Source: Knoxdaviesia capensis (taxonomy: Eukaryota; Ascomycota; Sordariomycetes; Microascales; Gondwanamycetaceae). From it: a DNA stretch of 64,000 nucleotides. The position numbers and the translations under genes are program-made. The notes under the pieces are model-generated. The model worked only from the letters and a program-made list of their open reading frames with translations, did not search any database and was not told the origin of the DNA. Positions 11,387-23,600 of the stretch are shown here, piece by piece. Within the stretch, counting starts at the first letter, position 1; every line of letters begins with the position of its first letter. Where the stretch lies: assembly GCA_001510575.1 (NCBI GenBank), contig LNGK01000008.1:1252340-1316339 (forward strand), given 5' to 3'.

Positions 11387-14300
11387 ATGAGTTCAGCCGA
11401 TTGGACAACGTCATCTCCTGCTACTGCTGCCATTGCTGCTCTCGCGTCCCATCACCGCCCTCCACGAACCGCCCAGACTTCGGCTTCTGCCTCGTCCACA
11501 GATCGTGTAGCCCAAGCCTCTCGGAAAAAGAGGGTGGCCGGTACCACTCCAGAGCCCACAACCTCAGCTCCATACTCTGACACTGGTAAGTATCAAGTAG
11601 TAAAAGGATCCCCAACCCCGACTAGCTCCCATCTTACTCCAAAAAAGAATCCATCTTGTCCCGTGCTTACTCCAAGCTGCCTCGCCTGATGCTGACTGTT
11701 TCTGCCCAGCTCACCTTCGGCCGTCCATCACCGTGTCGTCGGATTCTCGCCTCCAATTCAAAGTGCTCGACGTTTCTACTCCTTCCCCCCCGGTCTTCTC
11801 CACTGACCAGCCTCGCCGTCGCTCGCATCGAGTGTCCGTGCAAACCCAATTCTCTGAAGTCCCCACCGAAGCAACCTGGACGCCCATAGCTTCTCCCACA
11901 GCCTCAGCCTTTAACGGCCTTGCTCCACGTCCTCCGTCTATGCCGTATCCTGATCGTCTACTGCACCACACCGAGGCTTCTCCTTCTTCATCTTCTGCTG
12001 CTGCTGCTGCTGACAACTCTGGTCGTCGTTCCTCTCTTGGGTATTCGCGAACCCCCTCTGTTGACGAACGTCGCCCAAGCAAACCTAAATCCACTGGCGA
12101 TCGCGACGAGAATAACAACAACAACACCACCACCACCACCACCACCACTCCTACCGCCGCCCACTACTACGAGGACGACGACGACGACGAAGACGACCCT
12201 ATCCCCAGTCGCGACCTTAATAATATCCGAAACGTTAGCTCCAGCAAGCTTGCGCATTCTTCTGCGCATTCTCTCGATATCCCGCGCCCTCCAGTAGCGC
12301 CCGAGGTTCCTAGAGCTCCCGAGGTCCCCAAAGCTCCTCCGTCAAGCTTCCGTCCCCCATTCCGCAACTCTCCCTCTCCATTCTCGTCTAGTCCGGGCCC
12401 CTATCGAAACCCCCGAACCCCCCCTCATATGATCCCGTCCCCAGGTCCAATGGACAACATCTCATACAGCCCATCCGCCGGCGGTTCGGCCTACTCGCGC
12501 GAACGCGGCTACGGTCCTCCTCCGCCCCAGACTCTTGACCCCGTCGAGCAAAAGATTGCCGCTGTGCGTGCCCAACTCGCCATCCAGAAAGTCTCGCGCG
12601 GAGTTATTCAAGAGGTCCCCGCTGGGAGCAGTGGCGGTCGGCGTCAGTCTTCCACAGTGTCAGCTTCTGATCGGTTGCGCGATCATGATTTTGCTAGCGA
12701 CAGATCGCCATTGCAACGGTTAGAGCTCACCCTGGATAGTATCACCAAAGAGGAGAAGAGAGCACGCGTGGAGGCCGCGGAAGCTCGCATTAAGGAACGC
12801 CTCGCTCGTGAACTCGACCGTTCGGCCTCAAATACTCTTCGTCCTCCAGTAGCCACCTCACGTGGAAGAATCACCTCTGCTCCCACCGCCACTGCCAGTT
12901 CCACCGCCGCTGTCGCTGCTTCTGCTGCTTCTACTGGTGGTGGCGGAAGCGCTAATGCTGCCTTCGGTCCTACAAACGCCACCGTCAGCAGCGATGTCCG
13001 TCCACCTACGCGTCGCGGCGACCAAGCTTCTGTGCCCAGTCGTGCAACCGCGCCACTTTTATCTGCGCCCTCTTCTACCTCTGCTACCCCACAGCGAGGT
13101 CCGCTCTCTCAAAATCCCCCCGATATCTCGCCCTCGTATCGTTCCGGCGCTGTTGCACGATCCTCCGTCGACCAGCAGACCCCCACGAGATCCCGATCCT
13201 CGCATGCGTCTGCATCTACCCACCAGCCGTCATCGCCAAATGACGCCATGCCCAAGCGGAACCTTAGCTTCAAGGCTCGCGCCGCAAGGGGAGAGGCAAG
13301 CATCCCGGACGACGTCGCCCCCACTCCGCCGACATCGCCCCCAACCAATCAAGGTGCATTTATGACTCCTGCAGCCTCCAGCCTAGCACAATCCCTTTCC
13401 AAACAGCTGCCGGATGTGCCATCTCCACAACAGCAGCAGCAGCAACAGCCCCAACAACCGCAACAGCAAAGCTCGAGCTCTTTCTTCTCCCTGTCGCGTA
13501 GCAACAGCAACAAGCTCAAAAAGGATCCACCCGGAGACCCGTGGTACCGACTTCGACTCGAAGCAGAGCGCAAGGGTGCCAAGAACTCTGTAGCTGCCGC
13601 ATCTGCTCCTGGCCTTGTCACCGCCGCTGTCGCTGCCGGCACTGCGCCTTCGACTGATTCCGAACTCGATTCGGCCCCAGCTCCGAACGTGGAGCGGTAC
13701 GCGCCGGCCATTGCCGCACAGCGCTCTCAGGGAAGATATGGCGCGCTTGAAGGCAACCAGTCGGCTCCGGCCGTTGGTATCCGTCGCTCTGTCACCGAAC
13801 CTATTCGCGGAAAGCAACCGGGCGTCTCTCCAACTGTTGATTTCTCGCTCCCAGAGCCATCGTCGCCCCCGCAGGAGGCTGAAGCTACTGGTGACTTTCA
13901 AACTGCGCGGAAGCTTGTCCGTGCGCGTTTCGACCGCCCTGGCGACCCGGGATACGATGATGAAGAGCAGTCATCGGACGACGATGGAGAGCGGCGTCGT
14001 TTTGACAAGATCTCTGGCATGTTGTACCGGAAAGGTGGCGAACATCAGCCGGGTGAGGGCCAGTACCTGAGACCCACCTTTCTTGAAGAGTGGCGTAAAG
14101 GCACCATCGGGACCCTCTCCGGTCCGCTATTGACATTGACTGCCAGGGATGTCGAGGAGAGCATGAGTCTTCGCCGGAGTATCTCTTCACACCCGCGCCG
14201 TGCTGATGCGTTTGACGGAGAGTATGAAGCTAGCAGTAAGTGTCCCAGCTCCCAGTCTACCCCTCGTGCCTCGTGGGCCTCGGCATATTCCCGTACTAAC

Positions 14301-17300
14301 TCCCTTTTCTGCAGAACCGACCAAATTCCGTCCTAATCTATATCTCAAGTGCGGTCCTCTTCTCCGGTATACCGGAATCCGACACGAGAGAGGCTCTGGC
14401 CGACTCCGCCATGCCGAGCCTGGCGACCGGGAGTACTGGAGAGGCAGCGTCATGATTGTCACTCAAGACTCAGGATCGTCATATGAGATTGCGCCGACTC
14501 TGCGCTTGTTTCTTCAGCAGATAGAACTTCTCTCGCCACCCCCGACCCAGGTTCACTCAGCCGATGGCCTGCCGCAGGAACATGTCGACCCCATTGCGGG
14601 ACATCCGAAGCTTGGCCGCAAGGGAGAGACGCTGTATGTGCGGCCGGTCGAGCACCTGGAGATCCAGCAAGATCTGTCCCAGAACGAGACCGAAGAGGGT
14701 CTGTTTGAACGGGCGCGGAGCCCTCCCGATGATCCTTTGCCTGACGGAATGTCCGAACTCCCCGGATCGTTTGCTGCGCGTAGCAAGAAGATCGAAATCG
14801 ACGGTGAAGCTGCTGGCAAGTACAAAGAAGTGCGCGGATTCCGTCTGCATACTGAACGAGGATGCACATTCTGGCGCTTCAACATTGAGATTGAGCTGCG
14901 GGCTGAACAGCAGCGCATCGCCTACCGCATCAACCGAGGCCCCTCCATGGCCTTCTGGGTGCCTGCCAAGGGCCAGTCGATGAACATCATGTTCTACAGC
15001 TGCAACGGATTTAGCCTCAACACCAACTCAAATGAGTTCTGCGGGCCGGACCCCATGTGGCGCGATGCTCTCAACGCCCACCAGTCACGGCCATTCCACG
15101 TGATGATTGGCGGTGGCGACCAGGTCTACAACGACCGTGTGTGGCAGGATTGCAAGCTGTTCCAGCAGTGGTCTGCCATCAAAAACTCCTTGCACAAGCA
15201 CAATGCTCCGCTGACTCCCGAGTTGCAGGATGAGCTGGAAAGCTTCTTCCTGGCGCGGTACTGCCTGTGGTTCTCTCAGGGTCTGTTCGGCCTCGCCACC
15301 TCCCAGATCCCCATGGTGAACATGTTCGACGACCACGACCTTATCGATGGCTTCGGGTCGTACCCTCACCACGCCATGAACTCGCCGGTGTTCCGCGGTC
15401 TTGGGGCTATTGCCTTCAAGTACTACATGCTTTTCCAGCACCAGAGTGTGCTGGATGAGATGGAGGATGTCGAGCCAAGCTGGATTCTCGGAGTCGAGCC
15501 TGGGCCCTACATTAACGAGCTCAGCCGTTCGCTGCTTGTTGATCTGGGTTCCAAGATGGCTCTTCTGGCTGTCGACTGCCGCACCGAGCGGACTGAGACC
15601 AGTGTTCTGACTGAAGATACGTGGAAGAAGATCATGGACCGCTGTTATCACGATCTCAAGACTGGAACGGTCAAGCACCTGTTGGTGGTCCTGGGCGTGC
15701 CTATTGCCTATCCCCGCATGGTGTGGCTGGAGAACCTTCTCACATCGCGTCTCATGGATCCCATCAAAGCGCTCGGTCGGACTGGAATGTTCGCTGGCGC
15801 ACTGAATAACCTGGACGGAGGTGTGGAGGTGCTGGACGATCTTAATGACCACTGGACAGCGAAGAACCACAAGGCTGAGCGAAAAGACGTGATTCTGGAG
15901 CTCCAGGATCTTGCTATAATTAAGTCTTTGAGAATCACCATTCTGAGCGGTGACGTGCACCTAGCAGCAGCTGGCCAGTTCTACTCCCACCCGAGATTCA
16001 ACCTCCCCAAGCACAAGGACTTCCGCTACATGCCGAATATCATCTCGTCGGCCATCGCCAATGCTCCCCCGCCCGACCTTGTTGCCGATGTGCTGAACAA
16101 GCGTAACAAGATTCACCACCTTGACAAGCAGACGGACGAGAGCATGATCCCCATGTTCCTGCAGGGGGTGGACGGCAAGCCGCGCAACAACAAGCACTTG
16201 CTACCCCACCGCAACTGGTGCTCCATCAGAGAATGGGTCCCGGGAAACACGCCGCCGCCATCGCCCCCTTCGTCTCCTGTGGGCCTTACGCGCCGTCTAA
16301 CCAAGTCCAAGACGCTGCAGGCTCCGCGGCGCCAGGCCACGGCAAACGGCGACGTGTCCAAGCCGCCGTTGTCAGGTGTCGGCGGGCTGTTCCGCTCGTT
16401 GTCGCTCCGGAGCAACCGTGAACCCAAGACGGCCATGACAGTCCAGTCTGCCCAGGACCTGCCGCAGGACGCAGGTGTTCCGACCAAGCCGCGGCGGTCT
16501 TTGTCGCTGACGAGAGCCGGCCGGTCGCTTTCGCTGACGCGGGCAGGTCGGTTCCTCGGTCTGGGTAAGAAGGGAGAGTCTGGTGAAGTGTCCGGTGTCA
16601 CAACTCCGAATACCACAGGTCTCCCGTCCGCCATCCCCGCCGGCTTCCCGCCGCCTGTTCCACCTCATGGCCCTGGAAATGGCAGCCTTAACGCCATGGT
16701 TGCCGGGCCGCCACCTCCTCCTGCTCACAATAGCAACCGGTCCTGGGAGTATGCTGAACCCCAGCGGGCTATGCAGGCGCCTGTAACGGCGTCCCCGCAG
16801 CAGATCACGCGGCAGATGCCTTCTACAAAGTTTGGTGATGATGGCTACGATGACTACATCAACGAACAGCCACGTGGCTGGAACTATAACCGGTCCAACC
16901 GGATCGCCGACCAATCGCGAATAGAGGCTCATGATGACGATGATGACTACCAGCAGCGATATGCCAACTACAAGTTCATCGACTTTGACGACAGCAACTT
17001 CATGGACGAGGATCTGGACCCACGGCCTGGATTGCGGGGCGGAGCCGAGCACGATGAGTTCACGCGCGGCGATGAGGCGAACTTCACGGCCCGGCCTTCG
17101 CGCCGCTCCGCAACCATGCCGGCGTCGTTTGGCTCGGCCGTTGCGCCACCTGCTGCCGCCGGTCTGAGCAGCGAGGACCCGGGGGTGCTGAAGCCGTTCC
17201 ACCGTACGCCGACCACGCTCAGCACGAAGCAAATGAAGCGCGCGCAAGACTTCGAGGTCAACCTTGAGGGTGCGCTGGATGTGTGCCTGAACGTCGAAGT

Positions 17301-17763
17301 CAACAGCAAGGACCCCGCGGGTATCACGGTGCCGTACCGGCTGCTTGTGCCGCAGCTGTTCTTTGACGAGGAGGATGAGAAGGAGATGGACCGGCTCGCG
17401 GCAGCGGAGGAGGCGGCCGCTATGAATGCATCTGGGTTCCGGCGGCTGCTGAGCTTCCGGAGCCGCGGTGGCGCGGGTAGTCGCCCGACCACGGCGGATG
17501 GAACCCACACAGATCAGGAGGACGACTACGAGGAGAGGGGACATGCAGACAATGATGGTTATGACGACGAAGACGGGGACGGGAGCGTGAGACGGCAACG
17601 GCCGGCCGAGTACGAGTACGCATTGCCGGCGCATCACCAGCAACAGCAACATCAGCAGCAGCGTGGCAACCACCCGTACGGCGGCAGCGCGCCAGTGCCG
17701 GAGATGAGCGGAGCGCAGCCGGTCAACACGCCGCCCACCGACATGGAGCGATTTGGCCGCTAG
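11387..17763 (+). CDS. PhoD-like metallophosphatase domain protein, large fungal form
   Basis: Predicted exons 11387-11585, 11710-14235 and 14315-17763 give 2057 residues. Introns are 11586-11709 (GTAAGT..CAG) and 14236-14314 (GTAAGT..CAG, branch CTAAC at 14296-14300), and frames join exactly. Residues 1 to about 900 are low-complexity, with Ser/Pro-rich stretches, Asn/Thr runs, an Asp/Glu block and Gln repeats. The PhoD-type core spans about 1130-1500: FYSCNGFSLN, GGGDQVYND near 1173, MFDDHDLIDGFGS near 1245 and LSGDVHLAAAG near 1451, which look like the metal-site motifs of the family. The tail is again disordered, with a tandem SLSLTRAGR repeat at 1637-1654, then a conserved-looking block (CLNVEVNSKDPAG, YRLLVPQLFFDEE). 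Substrate is unknown; PhoD relatives hydrolyse phosphodi- or monoesters. No signal peptide is evident. Confidence 0.85.
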
Positions 17764-18507
17764 TTGTGGCAGGGCGTGGTCAATGTGGTGGCGGCGTGGT
17801 GTGATCTCCTAGAGCTAGTGTTTTCAAGGGCGGGCAGGCGGAGGGGTGTATAGCAACGATGTGGTGTGTGTGTGAGAGAGTCAAATGTTTCAATTATAGA
17901 TGGGACTTTGGGGTTTACAGTACTTATATTGAGAGTTTGTTTTTGGAGTCTGCCTTTTTGTGAACTGTTAGGTTGAGGTTGGGTTTTTTGAGCTTCTGGA
18001 ATTATCTTGTGATCGTGTGCTTTGTTAGGGTTGGGGTTAGTTGAGTCAAGGGGCTCATCTGTTGATGCTCTGATGTGTTTTATTTTCAGGCGGCGTGGCT
18101 GCTGAAAGCTGGACAGTACAGCCAACCAATGGATAACAGCGCGGCTGCTTATTTGCTGTAAGTGCATTACACCCCCGCGACATAAACCCTAACATCGACC
18201 CTAAGAAAAAGCAACATTGATAAACGCGGGGCACTAAGGCAAAATCGAGTCACCGGATTTATGCGAAACAGTTTTTGCCATAAGCACAATCACGTTCTTT
18301 CCACGAAGAGTTTCACCACACACCCTAATTTGCTTCTCTCTTTTCCCTTTCCTTTTTTGTTTCCTGAGACTTCTTAACTTTTCGTTCACTTCTGGAGAAC
18401 TGTAGCGAGTGCCAATTGTTCCTTGCGAGAGTTTCGTTGCTTGCATTGCCTTCACCCCTCCTCTATCCTCTCTTTTCTTTGTGTGCTTGCGTGTGTGTGA
18501 GTGAGTC
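17764..18507. other. Intergenic, PhoD 3' end and MetRS promoter
   Basis: This 744-nt spacer holds the 3' UTR of the PhoD gene and the promoter of the methionyl-tRNA synthetase gene. The T/C-rich leader begins at about 18290. It carries telomere-like blocks TTAGGGTTGGGGTTAG at 18025-18040 and AAACCCTAA at 18184-18192. No open frame of note. Confidence 0.7.
18184..18192. promoter_or_regulatory. Telo-box-like AAACCCTAA upstream of MetRS
   Basis: AAACCCTAA lies 316 nt before the MetRS ATG, followed by another CCCTAA at 18199-18204. In plants and yeasts, TTAGGG/AAACCCTA boxes bound by Myb-type telobox factors (Tbf1 class) occur at translation-related genes. Its use here is inference from position only. 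Confidence 0.25.
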
Positions 18508-20698
18508 ATGGCCACTCCCGAACCGATCTTGCCGGTCGACGGCAAACGCAACGTGCTAATCACCAGTGCGTTGCCGTATGTCAACAACGTGCCGCATCTG
18601 GGAAACGTCACCGGCAGTGTCTTGCCGTCAGACACCTTTGCGAGATACTGCAAGGCCCGTGGCTACCAGACGCTGTTTGTCTGCGGCTCGGTGAGTGGTG
18701 TGACCTTCGGCGTTTGCCCGGCGATTGAATCACCGGAGTGGCTGGATACGGACCTCCGGTGTTGGGGCTCTTTGCTTGTTGATATACATGCTAATCATAG
18801 TGCAACTGTGTCTCTTCGTGTAGGACGAATATGGCACTGCCACCGAGACCAAGGCCCTCGAGGAAGGCGTCGACCCGGCCACGCTGTGTGCCAAGTACCA
18901 CGCCATGCACAAATCGATCTACGACTGGTTTCGCATCGAGTTTGACATCTTCGGCCGCACGCCCACTCCCCAGCAGACGGAGATTGTGCAGGAGATGTTC
19001 CGCGGCCTTTGGCGCAACGGCTACATCGAGGAGCGCGAGAGTGTGCAGCCGTTCTGCCCGGTCGAGTCCCACAACACGTTCCTGGCCGACCGCTTCGTCG
19101 AGGGCGAGTGCAGCATCTGCCACGATCTCGGAGCCCGCGGCGACCAATGCGACAAGTGCGGTAACCTCCTGGATCCGCTGGAGCCGGAGAAGACGGCCGG
19201 CGATGCCTCGGAGGATGTCGAGGACGAGGCGCGTGCCACTGGCTGGCTGATAAACCCGCGCTGCAAGGTTGACGGCACCACGCCGGTGCGGCGCACCACC
19301 AAGCACCTGTACATCAAGCTTGATGCGCTGGGCGACCAGATCATCGACTGGTTCAAGAAGGCCAGCACCGAAGGCGAGTGGACGGCCAACTGTGCGTCGA
19401 TCACGCAGTCGTGGATCGACAAGGGCCTCCGGCCGCGAGCCATCACGCGCGATCTCAAGTGGGGAGTGCCGATCCCCACCGGCCTGGACGGGCTCGACGA
19501 TAAGGAGTACGGCAACAAGGTGTTCTACGTGTGGTTCGACGCCTGCATTGGGTACGTGTCGATCACCAAGAACTACACCGACGGGGCCAACCTGGACGGC
19601 AAGAACTGGGAGAAGTGGTGGAAGAATCCGGACAACGTGCAGCTGTACCAGTTCATGGGCAAGGACAATGTGCAGTTCCACACCATCATCTTCCCGGGCT
19701 CGCAGCTGGGCACGGGCGACCGGTGGACCATGGTCAACAAGCTGTCGGCGTCGGAGTACCTGAACTACGAGAACGGCAAGTTCAGCAAGTCCAAGGGCGT
19801 CGGCGTGTTCGGCAACAACGCTAAGGACACCGGTATCGACCCGGACGTGTGGCGCTACTACCTGCTGTCGCGGCGGCCGGAGACCAACGACACCGAGTTC
19901 AAGTGGGAAGAGTTTATCGACTGCAACAACAACGACCTGCTGAAGAACCTGGGCAACCTGGTGCAGCGTACCATCAAGTTCTGCGTGGCCAAGATGGACG
20001 GCGTGGTGCCGGACTACGGCGACTACAGCGACGCCGGCATTGTCGAGCACACGGCGCAGGTGAATGCGGCGCTGACCACGTACATCGGCCACATGGAGTC
20101 GCAGAAGCTGCGTGCCGGCGTAGCCGACATCCTGCACCTCTCGTCGCTGGGCAACAAGTTCCTGCAGGACAACAAGCTAGACAACCGGCTGTTCACCGAG
20201 GAGCCGGCGCGCTGCGCGGCGGTCATTGCGCTGACCCTCAACCACATCTACCTGCTGGCCGCCGTGCTGGCGCCGTACATGCCCGGCACGTCCGCGTCGA
20301 TCCTCGAGCAGCTCAAGGCCACCCCTCCCACCACCGAGGCGTCGTCCGGCGGCCGCAGCCCCGTGGTGGCCATCCCGGACGCGTGGGACCCGGTGGCGCT
20401 GCCGGCAGGCCACAAGATCGGCACGCCGTCGCTGCTGTTCTCACAGATCCCGGCGGCCAAGCTGGCCGAGTGGCAGGAGGCGTACGGCGGCGAGGAGCTG
20501 CGGCGGCAGAAGCAGCTGCAGGCCGACAAGGCGGCGGCGAAGAAGGCGAGCAAGCAGCGGGCGAAGGAGCGCAAGAAGCAGGGCGGAGGTGCTGCTGCTG
20601 CTGCTGCTGCTACCCCCGCTGCTGGTGCCGCTGAGGGTGGAGAGGCGGCGGTGAAGACGAGTAACATTGTCGTGCCGGTTGTTGAAGAGAGCAAGTAA
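18508..20698 (+). CDS. MES1: Methionyl-tRNA synthetase, cytosolic
   Basis: Exons 18508-18690 and 18824-20698 encode 685 residues; the intron (GTGAGT..GTAG, 133 nt) falls in phase 0 after FVCGS. The enzyme is a class I synthetase that charges tRNA-Met with methionine. ATP-binding signatures are HLGN at 30-33 (HIGH) and FSKSKG at 381-386 (KMSKS). A zinc-knuckle-like CSICHDLGARGDQCDKCG lies between them. The sequence begins directly with the Rossmann fold (NVLITSALPYVNN), with no targeting peptide and no N-terminal GST-like Arc1-binding extension as in yeast Mes1. The C terminus is a Lys/Arg helix (KKASKQRAKERKKQ) followed by an Ala run from GCT repeats, which may contact tRNA. The anticodon-binding domain occupies about 400-570. 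Confidence 0.95.
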
Positions 20699-23600
20699 GG
20701 GTGGAAAGGGGACGTCGGCTTTTTTTACGAAAACTTAGAGAATAACAAAAATTCAAGCAACTTGTATTAGATAGGGGGGAGGGTTCTTTAGCCTGATGAA
20801 TGATAAGCCATGAAATGAGCTTTTTTATGTTTCTTTTATTTTGCGGCGATGGATCGTGGTGTGAAAAAGTTGTTGGTTTATATGGTCTAACCCTAACCCT
20901 GACACAACTTGGACAGGTGGGAGCTGATATACGAGAGATAGAGAGTATAAATTGTCTGATAACTTTCACCATGGGCACACAACGATAAGAAAGTAGCGAC
21001 TCCGACTTATTTTTGTGACTTTCTTTCCCGCTTTCTATTTCCCGCTCTATTAGTCCTATCTTTCCTCTTCTAGTTCCACCTGGTTCGTACCCAGGTCGCA
21101 CGACGGGGAAGCGATTCCACAAATTCCGTGGCATCTTAGAAGTGTTCTTTTCTCTCTCTCGTAGAGCCTCACGACCCACCACCTTCGGTATCCTGGAAGG
21201 GGGAGGCGTTTAACTTGAGCGGAAAAAAAAAAAAAAAAGGGCAGAAATTGTCACTCTTTACCTATCGCTCTGTTATGTGTGGTGGTTCTCTTCCCGTTCC
21301 GCGTGTTCCACTACGTAGGAAAAAGAAACAAAAAACGCCAGAGAAAACAAACGAGAGAGAAAAATTGTGATGGGGGGGCCTCAAAATGGTTGTATGCGGG
21401 GAGCCGGGACCAGATACCACGTACAGGGATATATATTGGCGCGATTATACTGTACTCTGTGGGTGTGGCAGCAGGGTGTGCCATTTGAGCTCACAGGTTG
21501 GGAAGTGGCCGTCCTGCTTGCTTACTGGATCAAACCGAGCTTTTAACTGTGGTCTAGATTTTCCGAACCCCGATGCGGCCCTGGACACAATCTTGAGGAT
21601 GCTGTTTTGAACATGGGGGGGAGGGACAGACGGGCCTGGTGGGTTCTTTGGGGGAAGCATGGAACCGTGGAGGCCTGTGATAGGAAGCTCAACTTGTCTC
21701 CTTTTCGACGAGGTTATGTCTCCGTCGGGATGCTCGCTGTTAGCATCGTGACTTTTCTCCCCTCTCCGGCGCTGGGCGGCGGCTTCTGGAACTAAGCTTT
21801 CAATCTCACTTTGCTCTATCCGGCGGTTCTTTCAACGGCTGGAATGCAAACCATATGAACCACACACCCCCAGCAAAGAACAAACCAGATAGCCTGTCTC
21901 AGTCCCCGGAACAGGCCCAGATGAAAAGGGCAACCCAAGGGTTTCTTGTCCCATTCTCGTGGTCCTATTTTCGGATCTCCCCTATGTGTTTTCCTTCTCC
22001 CTCTGCGCCTCCCCGAAGCTTCCCTTCTTCTTTCTTCTTCTCCTTCTTCCAGACTCTTTTCACCAGTTTGCGTCTATTTATATCTGTCAGCTGGCATCAT
22101 CTGGCATCTGACAGTCCTTGGTAATCTTAGCGGAAACAACTCAGAGTTATGTGTGGTGTGGGAAACCGCCTGGAGGGAGCCAGGGTGAAGAAGAAGGAAG
22201 AAAAGCAAGAGAGAAAACCCGTTGGATGTCAGAGGTTGCTCGGACAAAGCCTATCTGCAATTCCTCGCCCCAATTCCTTAATTGATATGTTATCTTCACC
22301 TATAATCTCCCAGTCTTATTACTGGTATCATTGCGTGCAGCAGTGGCTAGGGTGGGCATCTGGGCGCCTGTTTGAGATTTTTGTTTTTTGCCCTTACCCC
22401 AGAATAGCTGTTCTAGCCGGGACGAGAGGTTGAAAGGGGAATAAGCGGCCAGCGAGCGTATTGTTACTCCATCTTCTCCGTACATACCGTACCGTACATA
22501 CGATCCACACTTGTACCTATGGAAGAGTCAGTGTTGGGTGCATCTATCTCCCTCCAGTTATTGGTTTCTCGCGCTTGCAGTGTGAGTCGAAACAGGACGC
22601 CGGTCTGGGACAGCCACGCATTTTATCCTGCCTGTGCTTGTCTCACCCACACCGCTCGGAACATGCATATGCAAAAGCTCACGCGAAAGGAGCAAAAGGC
22701 AAACATTGTCGGGATCCCTAGAGAAAACAAGAGAAGACTGTGTACTCCGTAACTGTGGCAGTCTGTCTATATTAATTTTTCGCAGTGGCCTTGAGACTGC
22801 CAAGTAGACCAACCAGAAACCTGAAATGGTCCCGAAACAAACTGCGAGCTTGAACCTGGCGTCTGGGGCCTTGTCGAACAGGGTCTGAACACATGGTGGT
22901 GCAGGCTCAGGTGCATGGACATTGCACGTGAACATGTGTGCGCTCGCTCTGTGGACGTTCTAGACACACTTATCGTGTGGCTATGGAGTAGGGGATGCAG
23001 GAGAGGTGTGTTGACTTCGTGTACGAGCACTGCTTGTTGTTGGACGGCGGCTGGAAAAAGACGGTCAGGCTGCTGTCGTATTTTCTTCGGGGCAGCACAT
23101 GACAGAGAGTGCAGTAATACTCCGTAATACCCCGTCGTACCACAGTGGTCGATGAGCCCGGGAGATTCTCCAGCGAGATCGCCCGAAAATATGCGTACGT
23201 CGCTTGAACTTCGTTGCGGGATACCGACCGCCCGGGAAAGTGTGGGGCGACGGCCGATCCGGGGGGGCCGGCTGGACATAAACACCGAAGCCGGAAGGGA
23301 CGCAAAAAAATTGACAGACACGGACTCTAGTCAGCAATCACACCGCACTTGCCCTGGTTTCCACGAGGAACGCTCCTGACATTTTTACAAGATTCTTACC
23401 AAATCATCTCGATAGATGCATATCTGTCCAATGATCACCACCAGCTCGATCGCATTGTAACTCTGGACTTCAACCTCACCATTCCCTCATTACCAAAACC
23501 AAAAAACCCCCCATCCTTCTCCCTCGCTGGTTTGGGTGTCACACCCTTCATTTTATCTTTCCTGTGCCGACGGTTCCCTTTCCTCGCTTCAGGGTGTCTC

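Noticed and set aside
18791..20137. 448-codon minus-strand frame opposite MetRS
   Set aside because: Antisense shadow caused by GC-rich codon bias; the sense strand carries all synthetase motifs.
21085..21130. GGTTCGTACCC, possible tRNA T-arm
   Set aside because: No matching A-box at the right distance and no acceptor stem.
22767..23321. 184-codon minus-strand open frame
   Set aside because: Overlaps three other frames on both strands, no family resemblance, starts in promoter-like sequence.
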